Below are positions 16,134-24,201 of a stretch of DNA of 64,000 nucleotides, piece after piece. The position numbers were made by a program, and so were the translations under genes. The number at the start of each line of letters is the position of its first letter. Position 1 is the stretch's first letter. Source of the DNA: Brachybacterium sp. EE-P12 (GTDB lineage Bacteria; Actinomycetota; Actinomycetes; Actinomycetales; Dermabacteraceae); NCBI RefSeq assembly GCF_003711805.1, contig NZ_QXCP01000009.1, positions 530,249 to 594,248 on the forward strand. Reading direction: 5' to 3'. A model generated the notes under the pieces. That model was given only the letters and a program-made list of their open reading frames with translations. It did not search any database and had not been told where the DNA came from.

Positions 16134-17036
16134 GTGAAGGCCTTCACCGCGCGCTACGGCGCGCCGCTGCTGATGATCCTGCCCTCGCTGATCCTCATCG
16201 GCGTGTTCGTCTACGGGCTGCTGGGGGTGAACTTCTGGACGTCCATGACTGACAACCACACCGCGGCGCAGGCCTCGGGCCGTGAGCCGTCGGCCTTCGT
16301 GGGGCTGAGGAACTACATCGACCTGCTGCTGACCGAGGACTTCCGCCACTCGCTGGCGAACCTCGTGCTGTTCACCGCCACGTTCCTGATCGGCGCGCTC
16401 GCGATGGGCTTCGTCTGGGCGTGGCTGCTGGAGCGGCCGATGAAGGGCGGGCGGCTGTTCCAGACCGTCTACCTCTTCCCGATGGCGGTCAGCTTCGTCG
16501 CCTCCGGCGTGGTGTGGCGGTGGCTGCTGAACTCCAACCAGGGCGAGAGCGCCTCCGGGTTGAACCGGCTGTTCCAGATGCTCGGGATCGGGTTCCTGCA
16601 GAACCCGTGGTGGAACAACATCACCTTCGGCATCATGGCGATCGCGCTGCCGGCGATCTGGCAGCTCTCCGGCTACGTGATGGCGCTGTTCCTCGCCGGC
16701 TTCCGCGGGGTGCCCGACGAGCTGCGCGAGGCCGCCCGCATGGACGGCGCCTCCGAATGGCAGGTGTACCGCCTGGTGATCTTCCCGCAGCTCACCCCGG
16801 TGCTGATGAGCGCGGTGGTGATCATCGCGCACATGTCGCTGAAGTCCTTCGACCTGATCATGTCGATCTCCTCCGCCTCCGCGTACCAGACCAAGGTGCC
16901 GGCGGTGGACATGTTCGTGTTCAAGTCCGGCTTCGACTACGCGAACTCGGCGGCGGTCGGCGCGTTCCTGCTGATCATCATCGCGTTCCTGATCGTCCCC
17001 TATCTCGTCCAGCAGCATCGGAGCCGCACCCGATGA
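16134..17036 (+). CDS. Sugar ABC transporter permease 1 (MalF/UgpA-like)
   Basis: This 300-residue inner-membrane protein has six predicted helices; the first covers LLMILPSLILIGVFVYGLL. The cytoplasmic EAA loop, which contacts the ATPase, reads ELREAARMDGASEWQVYRLVIFPQLTP. AAGGAG 6 nt upstream supports the GTG at 16134. It follows the binding-protein gene by 107 nt and overlaps the second permease by 4 nt, so all three act as one importer. Periplasmic loop 1 is somewhat extended (MTDNHTAAQASGREPSAF). Confidence 0.92.
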   Translation: MKAFTARYGAPLLMILPSLILIGVFVYGLLGVNFWTSMTDNHTAAQASGREPSAFVGLRNYIDLLLTEDFRHSLANLVLFTATFLIGALAMGFVWAWLLERPMKGGRLFQTVYLFPMAVSFVASGVVWRWLLNSNQGESASGLNRLFQMLGIGFLQNPWWNNITFGIMAIALPAIWQLSGYVMALFLAGFRGVPDELREAARMDGASEWQVYRLVIFPQLTPVLMSAVVIIAHMSLKSFDLIMSISSASAYQTKVPAVDMFVFKSGFDYANSAAVGAFLLIIIAFLIVPYLVQQHRSRTR

Positions 17037-17926
17037 GCACCGCCTCCGCCACCGCCCCGGCCGACGTGCCGGCCCCCTCCCCCGCCGCGGCCCCGCCGCC
17101 CCGCGGCGGACTGCCCTGGGCGCGCGCCCTGCGACTGCTGCTGGTCCTCATCGGCGTCGTGGTCGTGCTGATCCCCGTGTACGTCCTGGTGATCACCAGC
17201 TTCAAGGGGCAGGGCGATGCGAGCGCCGCCCGCGCCTGGGCCCTCCCGCAGGCCTGGACCTTCGAGAACTGGACCCAGGCCTGGGAGGCGCTGGGCCCCT
17301 CCATCGGGCGCAGCGTGCAGATGGTCGTGCCCTCCACGATCATCTCCGCCGTGCTGGGCTGCATGAACGGCTTCGTGCTCTCGCGCTGGCGCTTCCCCGG
17401 CGCGGACATCGTGTTCACCCTGATCCTGTTCGGGATGTTCCTGCCCTACCAGGCCGTGATGATCCCGCTGATGCAGATGCTGCTGGACGTCGGCGTGCCC
17501 AACGGGATCCCGTCGCTGATCCTGCTGCACGTGGTGTTCGGCATCCCGATCACCACGCTGATCTTCCGCAACTACTTCGAGTCCGTGCCGCACGAGCTGA
17601 TCGAGTCCGCGACCATGGACGGCGCCGGGATGCTTCGCACCTTCTGGCACATCGCGCTGCCGCTGGCGATCCCTGCCTTCGTGGTGGTGCTGATCTGGCA
17701 GTTCACCAACGCCTGGAACGACTTCCTCTTCGCCGTGTTCTTCTCCTCGCCCGCGAACGGACCGGTCACCCTCGCGCTGAACAACCTCGCCAACGGCGCG
17801 CTGCTGGCCAACTACGGCGTCTCCATGGCCGGCGCCCTGCTCGCCTCCCTGCCCACGCTCGTGGTGTACATCGTGCTGAGCAAGTATTTCCTGGCCGGGC
17901 TGATGCAGGGGTCAGTGAAGGGGTGA
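17033..17926 (+). CDS. Sugar ABC transporter permease 2 (MalG/UgpE-like)
   Basis: This 297-residue permease has a Pro/Ala-rich cytosolic N-terminus (~30 residues), six predicted helices and the EAA loop ELIESATMDGAGMLRTFWHIALPLAIPAF. It pairs with the upstream permease to form the channel. Start ATG at 17033 overlaps the stop of the upstream gene (ATGA), so the two are translationally coupled. It ends the operon; 107 nt further on lies a 59-nt palindromic repeat and then the convergent SorC-type regulator, which could control this operon, the divergent one, or both. Confidence 0.92.
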   Translation: MSTASATAPADVPAPSPAAAPPPRGGLPWARALRLLLVLIGVVVVLIPVYVLVITSFKGQGDASAARAWALPQAWTFENWTQAWEALGPSIGRSVQMVVPSTIISAVLGCMNGFVLSRWRFPGADIVFTLILFGMFLPYQAVMIPLMQMLLDVGVPNGIPSLILLHVVFGIPITTLIFRNYFESVPHELIESATMDGAGMLRTFWHIALPLAIPAFVVVLIWQFTNAWNDFLFAVFFSSPANGPVTLALNNLANGALLANYGVSMAGALLASLPTLVVYIVLSKYFLAGLMQGSVKG

Positions 17927-18032
17927 GCGGGGGTTCGGGGCCAGGGGCTGGTCGGGGCTGCCGCACCGACGCCCGTCCTCGCCCCGACATCTTTCCACCG
18001 CCGTCCGTCCTCGCCCCGACAACTTTCCACCG

Positions 18033-18091
18033 CCGAGTGCTGCATCTGGACCGCTATGACGGCCCGATAACGACTCAATCGCAGCACTCGG
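18033..18091. repeat. 59-nt palindromic intergenic repeat, copy 1 (degenerate)
   Basis: The outer 11-bp arms (CCGAGTGCTGC / GCAGCACTCGG) and the loop core ATGACGGCCCGAT match copies at 25813 and 28521, but the inner right arm is degenerate (AACGACTCAAT in place of AGCGGTCC plus spacer). The right arm runs into the 3' end of the SorC-type gene and encodes its last residues. Confidence 0.8.
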
Positions 18092-19121
18092 TGGCGGCTG
18101 CGGGCGGGCCCGCGCCGGTGTCGAGGAGGGCGTCAGCCGTCTGCTCGTCGATCACCAGGTCGGTGATGTGCCCGCCGACCAGCGCGGCGTGCAGCGCGGT
18201 GATCTTGTGGATCCCGGAGACGGCGCAGATCCGTCGAGGGATGGAGCGCAGCGCCTCGAGGTCCGGTCCGCTGGTGCGGGCGTTCAGGCGCACGGGCGCG
18301 GTCTCCCCGTCCGCGTCGAAGAAGGTGGCGGCGATGTCGCCGACGGCGCCGTCCTCCTGGAGCAGGCGGAAGTCGGCGTCCTCGAGGAAGTTCCCGTACA
18401 GGTGCGGGGCGCTGGGCAGACCGTCGGACACGGTGCCGACGTTGAACACGAAGACGTCGGCGTTCTGGATCAGTTGCGTGCTCTGCAGGATCAGCCGGTC
18501 CCGCTCCAGGGCCCTGGCGAGCCCCGGGGTGTCGAAGAACAGCGGCAGCGGCCGCTGCAGGGCGTTAGCACCGAAGGCATGCCCGTAGCGGTCCATCATC
18601 GCGTACGCATAGTGCACGCCGACGGCGGTTCCGTTGCCCATCCCGTTGACCTGGACGACGCGGCAGTTCGTGACGGCCTTCGGCCGGAGCCTGCTGCTGA
18701 TGGCGTTGACCATGGTCCCCCACGCCACGGCGAGCACCGCGTCCGAGGTCACGACATCGCGCAGGAGCCGGGCCGCGGCCTCCGCAGTGCGCGCGTGCTT
18801 CTCCTGTGCCGACACCTCCTCGGTGACCGGCACAACGTGAGGGGTCACGCCGTAGGTGCTCGCGAGCCGCGCCGAGAGCTGCGAGGCGCGGGCACCGGGC
18901 TGGAACACCTTGATCTCGACGATGCCGTCCTCGCGGGCCCGCGCCAGCAGCCGGGAAACCGTGGCACGGGAGGTCTGCAGCTCACGCGCCACCGCGTCCA
19001 TGGTCTTCTTCTCGATGTAGTACGCGACCGCCGCACGAACAGCTCTCCCCTCCTGCTCCGACAGGCCGTCCCGGCCCTCCGCGCGGTGCTCGGTGGCCGG
19101 CTGCTCCTCTGGGCTGTGCAT
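18075..19121 (-). CDS. SorC/DeoR-family sugar-binding transcriptional regulator
   Basis: The 348-residue product has an N-terminal helix-turn-helix (about residues 30-65; KKTMDAVARELQTSRATVSRLLARAREDGIVEIKVF) followed by a SorC sugar-binding domain, with AVAWGTMVNAI, VVQVNGMGNG, ADVFVFNVGTV and AVSGIHKITALHAAL as landmarks. These tetrameric regulators bind a phosphorylated sugar. I took the ATG at 19121; a GTG at 19187 is also open, but it would fall within a palindromic operator. It is divergent from the FAD-oxidoreductase/ABC operon, whose promoter region carries palindromes, and convergent with the first ABC operon. The last codons (Thr-Glu-Cys-Cys-Asp-stop) are supplied by the 59-nt palindromic repeat, suggesting the original C-terminus was replaced or extended. 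Confidence 0.88.
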   Translation of the reverse strand: MHSPEEQPATEHRAEGRDGLSEQEGRAVRAAVAYYIEKKTMDAVARELQTSRATVSRLLARAREDGIVEIKVFQPGARASQLSARLASTYGVTPHVVPVTEEVSAQEKHARTAEAAARLLRDVVTSDAVLAVAWGTMVNAISSRLRPKAVTNCRVVQVNGMGNGTAVGVHYAYAMMDRYGHAFGANALQRPLPLFFDTPGLARALERDRLILQSTQLIQNADVFVFNVGTVSDGLPSAPHLYGNFLEDADFRLLQEDGAVGDIAATFFDADGETAPVRLNARTSGPDLEALRSIPRRICAVSGIHKITALHAALVGGHITDLVIDEQTADALLDTGAGPPAAATECCD

Positions 19122-19161
19122 GCCCGGATCATGCCAGGCACGCTCCGACGTCGCCGAGGTC

Positions 19162-19188
19162 TCACCCGTCGGTGAACCGACGTTCACC
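19162..19188. promoter_or_regulatory. Overlapping palindromic operator upstream of the SorC-type gene
   Basis: GGTGAACCGACGTTCACC (19171-19188) is an inverted repeat with 7-bp arms and a 4-nt spacer; an overlapping TCACC-cgtc-GGTGA repeat (19162-19175) shares its left arm. The element lies 41-67 nt upstream of the regulator start. It is a good candidate binding site for the SorC-type protein. Confidence 0.6.
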
Positions 19189-19504
19189 CGCTCATCATGC
19201 GCCTGTCACCTGCGAGTCTGCTGCTCCCCCGCCCTCCTGCCGGACAGAACTTCCCTGGCCGGAGCCATACTCGGCCTCGCTGTGGATGCGAATGCGTTCA
19301 TCCCTGGACGGAAGCCCACGTGACAGAGGGCGAGCGCTCGACAGAGCGCGAACATCCGTTCATCGCCCTTGTGGCCGTCGTGGCCCGCCCGCACGCTCTG
19401 GATGAGCACACCTGACTCGAGCACCCCCGGCGCACGGCACACCGTCCGACGCGCCGCGCGGGACTGCTCGAGGGACCGGCGCCGGAACCGAGAAGGGATG
19501 GGAC
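19189..19504. promoter_or_regulatory. Divergent intergenic region with further half-sites
   Basis: Within the 383-nt gap between the regulator and the FAD oxidoreductase, the half-site CGTTCAYC seen in the operator recurs at 19295-19302 and 19357-19364. The second belongs to GAAC-atcc-GTTC (19350-19361), with the same 4-nt spacing as the main operator. The first lies in GATG-N10-CATC. Otherwise I see no gene; short open stretches here have no ribosome site or conserved look. Confidence 0.4.
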
Positions 19505-20953
19505 ATGCGGGAGTACACCCGGAGCATCACCACCGAGCCGAGCACCGACGTGCTGGTCGTCGGCAGCGGCCCTGCCGGCATCGCCGCCGCGATCGCGGCG
19601 GCGCGCGGCGGGGCGTCCGTGCGGCTGGTCGAGCGCTTCGGGTTCCTCGGCGGGAACCTCACCGGCGGGCTCGTCGGGCCCTGTATGACCTCGTTCTCCC
19701 TGGACGGGAGGACCCAGCTGATCCGCGGGATCTTCGACGAGTTCGTGCGCAGGATGGAGGCGCTCGGAGGCGCGGTCCATCCCTCCCAGACCGTCTCCGG
19801 CAGCCCGTACTCGGGGTTCATGACGTTCGGCCACGAGGCGGTGACGCCCTTCGACCCAGAGGTCGCCAAGCGCGTCTCGATGGAGATGGTGCTCGAGGCG
19901 GGCGTGGAGCTGATGCTGCACTCCCTGGTGATCGACACCGTGGTGGAGGACGGGGCGGTGACCGGGGTGATCGTCGCGCACAAGGGCGGCCTCTCCTTCC
20001 TCCCGGCCGAGGTGACGATCGATGCCAGCGGAGACGGCGACGTCGCCGCGCGGAGCGGGGCGGAGTTCGGCTACGGGCGCGAGGAGGACGGCGAGGTCCA
20101 GCCGATGACGCTGTTCTTCCGCATCCGGGACGTGGACGACGAGGCGGTGACGCGCTACCAGGAGGCACACCCCGAGGAGCGCTTCCCCTTCCAGTCCGTC
20201 GTGGAGCGCGTGCACCGCGAGGGCACGTACTCGCTGCCGCGCCGAGGGGTGCAGCTGTTCAAGACCCTGGAGCCCGGCGTGTGGCGCGTGAACACCACGC
20301 GTGTCACCGGCGTCGACGGCACGGACGTCCACGACCTCACCCGCGCAGAGGTCGAGGCACGCCGTCAGGTGGTGCAGCTGCTGGACTTCTTCCGCCGCGA
20401 GCTCCCGGGCATGGAGAACTGCCGACTGCTGGACACCGCCGGGACCATCGGGGTGCGCGAGACCCGCCGGGTCGAGGGCGAGTACACGCTCACCCTGGAG
20501 GACCTCGTCGAAGGCCGTCCTTTCGACGACGTGATCGCCGTCGCCGGCTATCCGGTGGACATCCACAGCCCCACCTCGATCAACGGCCCCTTCGACGACG
20601 GCGTCCCGTCGACGGCGAACGTCTACGAGATCCCCTACCGCGCCCTCGTCCCCGCCCGGCTGGACGGTCTGCTGATGGCGGGCCGCTGCATCTCGGGCAG
20701 CCACGAGGCGCTCGCAGCGATCCGCGTGATGCCGCCCGCCTTCGCGCTCGGCGAGGCCGCCGGCGCCGCCGCGGCCAGCGCCGTCGACGCCCATCTCGCC
20801 CCGCGCGAGATCGACGTGAGCGCGCTGCAGGAGGGCCTGCTGGACCAGGGCGCGTATCTCGGCGAGCGCCTCCGCGCGCCGGCCCAGTCGGCACTCGGGC
20901 CGTCGGCCGGCGTGCCATCGAGCGCTGCCCCGCAGACCGCTGCATCCCGCTGA
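19505..20953 (+). CDS. FAD-dependent oxidoreductase (FAD_oxidored family)
   Basis: The 482-residue protein has an N-terminal Rossmann dinucleotide motif, DVLVVGSGPAGIAAAIAAARGGASVRLVERFGFLGG, and the second FAD contact TIDASGDGDVAARSGAEFGYG. The C-terminal cap returns to FAD with GLLMAGRCISGSHEALAAIRVMPPAFALGEAAGAAAA. This is the PF12831-type family, often found beside sugar ABC importers and regulators in actinobacteria, where substrates are mostly unknown. The ATG at 19505 begins the operon, followed 54 nt later by the binding-protein gene. It probably oxidises the imported compound or a derivative. No signal peptide, so cytosolic. Confidence 0.85.
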   Translation: MREYTRSITTEPSTDVLVVGSGPAGIAAAIAAARGGASVRLVERFGFLGGNLTGGLVGPCMTSFSLDGRTQLIRGIFDEFVRRMEALGGAVHPSQTVSGSPYSGFMTFGHEAVTPFDPEVAKRVSMEMVLEAGVELMLHSLVIDTVVEDGAVTGVIVAHKGGLSFLPAEVTIDASGDGDVAARSGAEFGYGREEDGEVQPMTLFFRIRDVDDEAVTRYQEAHPEERFPFQSVVERVHREGTYSLPRRGVQLFKTLEPGVWRVNTTRVTGVDGTDVHDLTRAEVEARRQVVQLLDFFRRELPGMENCRLLDTAGTIGVRETRRVEGEYTLTLEDLVEGRPFDDVIAVAGYPVDIHSPTSINGPFDDGVPSTANVYEIPYRALVPARLDGLLMAGRCISGSHEALAAIRVMPPAFALGEAAGAAAASAVDAHLAPREIDVSALQEGLLDQGAYLGERLRAPAQSALGPSAGVPSSAAPQTAASR

Positions 20954-21007
20954 TCCCGCCCTTCCCGTCACTGACCTGTTCCACCAACTGCCCGAGGAGC
21001 ACTGATC

Positions 21008-22330
21008 ATGAGGCGCCGTACCTTCTCGCTCGCCGCCGCCGTCTCGGCCGCCGGCCTCGCCGTGTCGTCCTGCAGCGGATCCGGCGGCGCGGAGCGCGGA
21101 CCGGACGACGAGCTCATCGTCACCTTCTGGCACTCGATGCGCGGCAACAACGCCGAGCAGCTCGAGTCCTTCGTCGAGGAGTTCAACGAGTCCCAGTCCG
21201 AGATCCGCATCGACGCGTCCTTCCAGGGCATGTACGACGAGGCGCAGACGAAGCTGATGCAGGTGGTCGGGACGAAGGACGCCCCGGACCTGATGCAGCT
21301 GGGATCCGGGGCGAAGCGGGAGATCATCGACTCCGGCATCGCCCGGCCCATGCAGGAGCTCATCGACGCCGCCGGCTTCGACACCTCGGCGATCCAGCCC
21401 AGCATCCTCAGCTCCCGGCAGGTTGAGGGCATGCTCCCCGCGATGCCGCAGGCGACGTCGGCCGCCGTGATGTTCTTCAACCGCGACCTGTTCGAGGAGG
21501 CGGGCCTCGACGCCGACGCGCCACCGCAGTCCTTCTCCGAGATCCGCGAGGCATCGCAGACGCTCGTCGATGCCGGGCTCGTCTCCCAGGGCATCGCGAT
21601 GCTCACCGACGGTGGTCCGTTCGTGGACATGATGGCCAATCAGGGCGAACTCATCCTCGACCAGGACAACGGACGCTCGGGCCGGCCCACCACGGCGGTC
21701 TTCGACTCCGAGGCCGGGGTGGAGACGATGACCTGGGTGCGGGACATGCACGCCGACGGGCTCCTGGCGAACTTCGGCCGCTCCTTCGACGACCTGCGAC
21801 CGCCGTGGTACGCGGGGGACGTCGCGATGATCCTCGACACCAGCGCCGCCTCGATCATCCACGACCAGGAGACGAGCTTCGCCGTCGGCGCGGGGTACTT
21901 CCCGGTCCCCGACGGGGTCGAGTCGCAGGGCTCGGTGATCGGCGGCGCCGATCTGTGGATCTTCGCCGACTCCGCCGAGGAGACGCAGACTGCGGCGTTC
22001 GAGTTCGTCGCCCACCTGCTGGACCCGGAGGTGCAGGCCCGGTGGGCCGCGGGCACCGGCTACTACCCGATCACGACCGCGTCCTACGACGAGCCCGTGC
22101 TCACGAAGGCGATGGAGGAGATCGAGTCGATTCGGGTCGCCAACGAGCAGGTCGGCGACAGCGAGACCAGCCCCGCCTCGCTCGGGACCGTCTCCGGGGT
22201 CAGCGTGACGACGTACGTGGCCGACGCCTGGGAGCGGATCTACGACGGCGCGGACCCACGGGCCGAGCTGGACGCCGCCGCCGCGGAGGTCACCAGCGCG
22301 CTGGAGTCGTACAACGATGCGAACGGCTGA
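21008..22330 (+). CDS. ABC transporter substrate-binding lipoprotein (UgpB-like, CUT1)
   Basis: The 440-residue protein opens MRRRTFSLAAAVSAAGLAVSSC: Arg-rich signal and lipobox with Cys22. The mature part starts ELIVTFWHSMRGNNAEQLESFVEEFNESQSEIRI, very close to the UgpB/glycerol-3-phosphate-binding branch (FWHSM). It contains PQATSAAVMFFNRDLFEEAGLD, the usual hinge region. It overlaps the next permease gene by 14 nt. UgpB relatives bind glycerol-3-phosphate or glycerophosphodiesters, and a phosphodiesterase-like enzyme ends this operon, which makes a phosphorylated or phosphodiester substrate attractive but unproven. Confidence 0.9.
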   Translation: MRRRTFSLAAAVSAAGLAVSSCSGSGGAERGPDDELIVTFWHSMRGNNAEQLESFVEEFNESQSEIRIDASFQGMYDEAQTKLMQVVGTKDAPDLMQLGSGAKREIIDSGIARPMQELIDAAGFDTSAIQPSILSSRQVEGMLPAMPQATSAAVMFFNRDLFEEAGLDADAPPQSFSEIREASQTLVDAGLVSQGIAMLTDGGPFVDMMANQGELILDQDNGRSGRPTTAVFDSEAGVETMTWVRDMHADGLLANFGRSFDDLRPPWYAGDVAMILDTSAASIIHDQETSFAVGAGYFPVPDGVESQGSVIGGADLWIFADSAEETQTAAFEFVAHLLDPEVQARWAAGTGYYPITTASYDEPVLTKAMEEIESIRVANEQVGDSETSPASLGTVSGVSVTTYVADAWERIYDGADPRAELDAAAAEVTSALESYNDANG

Positions 22331-23378
22331 GCAGGCGGGATCGCCGGGCGCAGGGCCGGCGGGCACGGGGCCGGCGAAGGCGGGTCCGGGCTCCGCGTCG
22401 AGTGCCGCGACGTCGGCGGCTCCTGCCGACGGCGCGAGTCCAGGGTCCTCGAGCGGGCGCCCGCGAGGCGCACTACCGGTCGAGCGCGCCCGTCGGCGCC
22501 GGCGTCGGGCACTGCTCGAGGCGGTGAGCGGGATCGGCTATCTCTCGCCGGCCCTGGTCATCCTCGGGGTGTTCCTCTTCTACCCGCTGCTCAAGACCGG
22601 CTATCTCAGCGCCTTCATCACCGACGTCCGCGGGAGAGCGGTGAGGCTCGCCGGGTGGGAGAACTACCTCGACGTCCTCACCTCCTCGACCTTCCTCCCC
22701 TCGCTGCGGCTGACGTTCCTGTTCGCGCTCATGACGGTGCCGTCGACGATCGTCATCGCGCTGCTGCTGGCGGTGATGACGAACCGTCGGCTGCGCGGAA
22801 TCACGCTGTTCCGCACCACCTACGCCTCGACGATGGCGGTCTCCGCTGCGGCGGCCGCGGTGATGTTCCGGGCTCTGTTCCATCCGAGCGCCGGCGCGTT
22901 CAACACGATCCTGGGGATGCTGGGTCTGCCCGAGGTCGGCTGGCTCACCGATCCGAGCCTCGCCCTGATCTCGGTGGCGCTGACGACGGTGTGGATGAGC
23001 CTCGGGTTCAACTTCCTGGTGCTGCTGGGAGGCCTGCAGTCGATCCCCGACGAGCTCTACGAGGCGGCCATGATCGACGGGGCCGGCAGCTGGCGACGGC
23101 TGGTGCACGTGACGGTCCCGCTGCTCTCCCCCGTACTGCTGTTCGTCGGGATCGTGCTGGTGATCGACTCGTTCCAGTCCTTCGGCCAGATCGACATCCT
23201 CACCCAGGGCGGCCCCGCCGGGTCGACGAACCTCATCGTCTACGAGATCTACCAGAACGCGTTCACCAGGAACGAGGTCGGGTTCGCGAGCGCGCAGGCG
23301 GTGGTCCTGTTCCTGATCGTCCTGGTGCTGACCGCCCTCCAGTTCAAGATCTCGGAGAGGAAGGTGCACTACCAATGA
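22317..23378 (+). CDS. ABC transporter permease (UgpA-like) with N-terminal extension
   Basis: The 353-residue protein has an unusual ~65-residue Gly/Ala/Pro/Ser-rich cytosolic N-terminus before the first helix (LSPALVILGVFLFYPLLKTGYL). Six helices and the EAA loop ELYEAAMIDGAGSWRRLVHVTVPLLSPVLLF follow; the last periplasmic loop has ILTQGGPAGSTNLIVYEIYQNAF, a family hallmark. The start overlaps the binding-protein gene by 14 nt; an internal start at about residue 45-60 would remove the extension, so the N-terminus is uncertain. Coupled by ATGA to the next permease. Confidence 0.88.
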   Translation: MRTAEQAGSPGAGPAGTGPAKAGPGSASSAATSAAPADGASPGSSSGRPRGALPVERARRRRRRALLEAVSGIGYLSPALVILGVFLFYPLLKTGYLSAFITDVRGRAVRLAGWENYLDVLTSSTFLPSLRLTFLFALMTVPSTIVIALLLAVMTNRRLRGITLFRTTYASTMAVSAAAAAVMFRALFHPSAGAFNTILGMLGLPEVGWLTDPSLALISVALTTVWMSLGFNFLVLLGGLQSIPDELYEAAMIDGAGSWRRLVHVTVPLLSPVLLFVGIVLVIDSFQSFGQIDILTQGGPAGSTNLIVYEIYQNAFTRNEVGFASAQAVVLFLIVLVLTALQFKISERKVHYQ

Positions 23379-24199
23379 AACCCGTGATGGGCCGACGCTC
23401 GAGGGTGCTCACCTATGCGGTGCTCGTGGCGCTCGCGCTGATGACCGCCTTCCCCGTGCTCTACGCCCTCTCCGTGAGCCTGATGTCGCAGGCGGACTTC
23501 AACGCCGGGGCGTTCCTCCCCTCCCGCCCCGAGCCCGCGAACTATGCCCGCGCGATGGAGAGCTTCCCGCTGCTGAAGTACCTCGCGAACTCGGTGATCA
23601 TGTCGCTGCTGGTGACTGTGGCGCTGCTGGTCACCAGCTCGACGGCGGCCTTCGCCTTCACCTTCGTGGCGTTCCGGGGACGCGGCATCTTCTTCGGGCT
23701 GATCATCGCGACGATGATGATCCCCTGGGAGGCGACAATCATCGTGAACTTCCAGACCGTGCGGGATCTGGACTGGCTCAACACCTTCGCAGGCCTGTCC
23801 GTGCCGTCGTTCGCCACCGCCTTCGGCATCTTCCTGCTGCGCCAGTCCTTCCTGACGCTGCCGCAGGACCTGTACGACGCGGCACGGATCGACGGCTGCC
23901 CGCGCCGACGGTTCTTCGTGACGATGGTGATCCCGCTGTCCCGCCCGATGCTCGCCACGCTGGCGGTGTACGGCTTCCTCACCACATGGAACAAGTACCT
24001 GTGGCCGCTGCTGGTGACCAGCGACGACCGCGTGCGCACCGTACAGATCGGCCTGAAGATGATGCAGGGCGAGGAGATGACGGCATGGCCGGTGGTGATG
24101 GCCGCCGTGGTGATGGCGATCGTCCCGACGCTGGTGGTGCTGCTGTTCGGCGTCCGGAGCCTGCAGCGAGGACTGATGTCAGGAGCACTGAAAGGATGA
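23375..24199 (+). CDS. ABC transporter permease (UgpE-like)
   Basis: The 274-residue permease has six predicted helices and the EAA loop DLYDAARIDGCPRRRFFVTMVIPLSRPMLATL. Length and motif order match UgpE/MalG partners. The ATG at 23375 overlaps the upstream stop, and its own stop overlaps the first ATG of the phosphodiesterase gene, so translation is continuous through the operon. Again there is no ATPase gene. Confidence 0.92.
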   Translation: MKPVMGRRSRVLTYAVLVALALMTAFPVLYALSVSLMSQADFNAGAFLPSRPEPANYARAMESFPLLKYLANSVIMSLLVTVALLVTSSTAAFAFTFVAFRGRGIFFGLIIATMMIPWEATIIVNFQTVRDLDWLNTFAGLSVPSFATAFGIFLLRQSFLTLPQDLYDAARIDGCPRRRFFVTMVIPLSRPMLATLAVYGFLTTWNKYLWPLLVTSDDRVRTVQIGLKMMQGEEMTAWPVVMAAVVMAIVPTLVVLLFGVRSLQRGLMSGALKG

Positions 24200-24201
24200 C
24201 C

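Noticed and set aside
19197..19442. Small genes in the SorC/FAD-oxidoreductase gap
   Set aside because: Several short open frames on both strands, none with a ribosome site, plausible composition or domain; the region looks regulatory.
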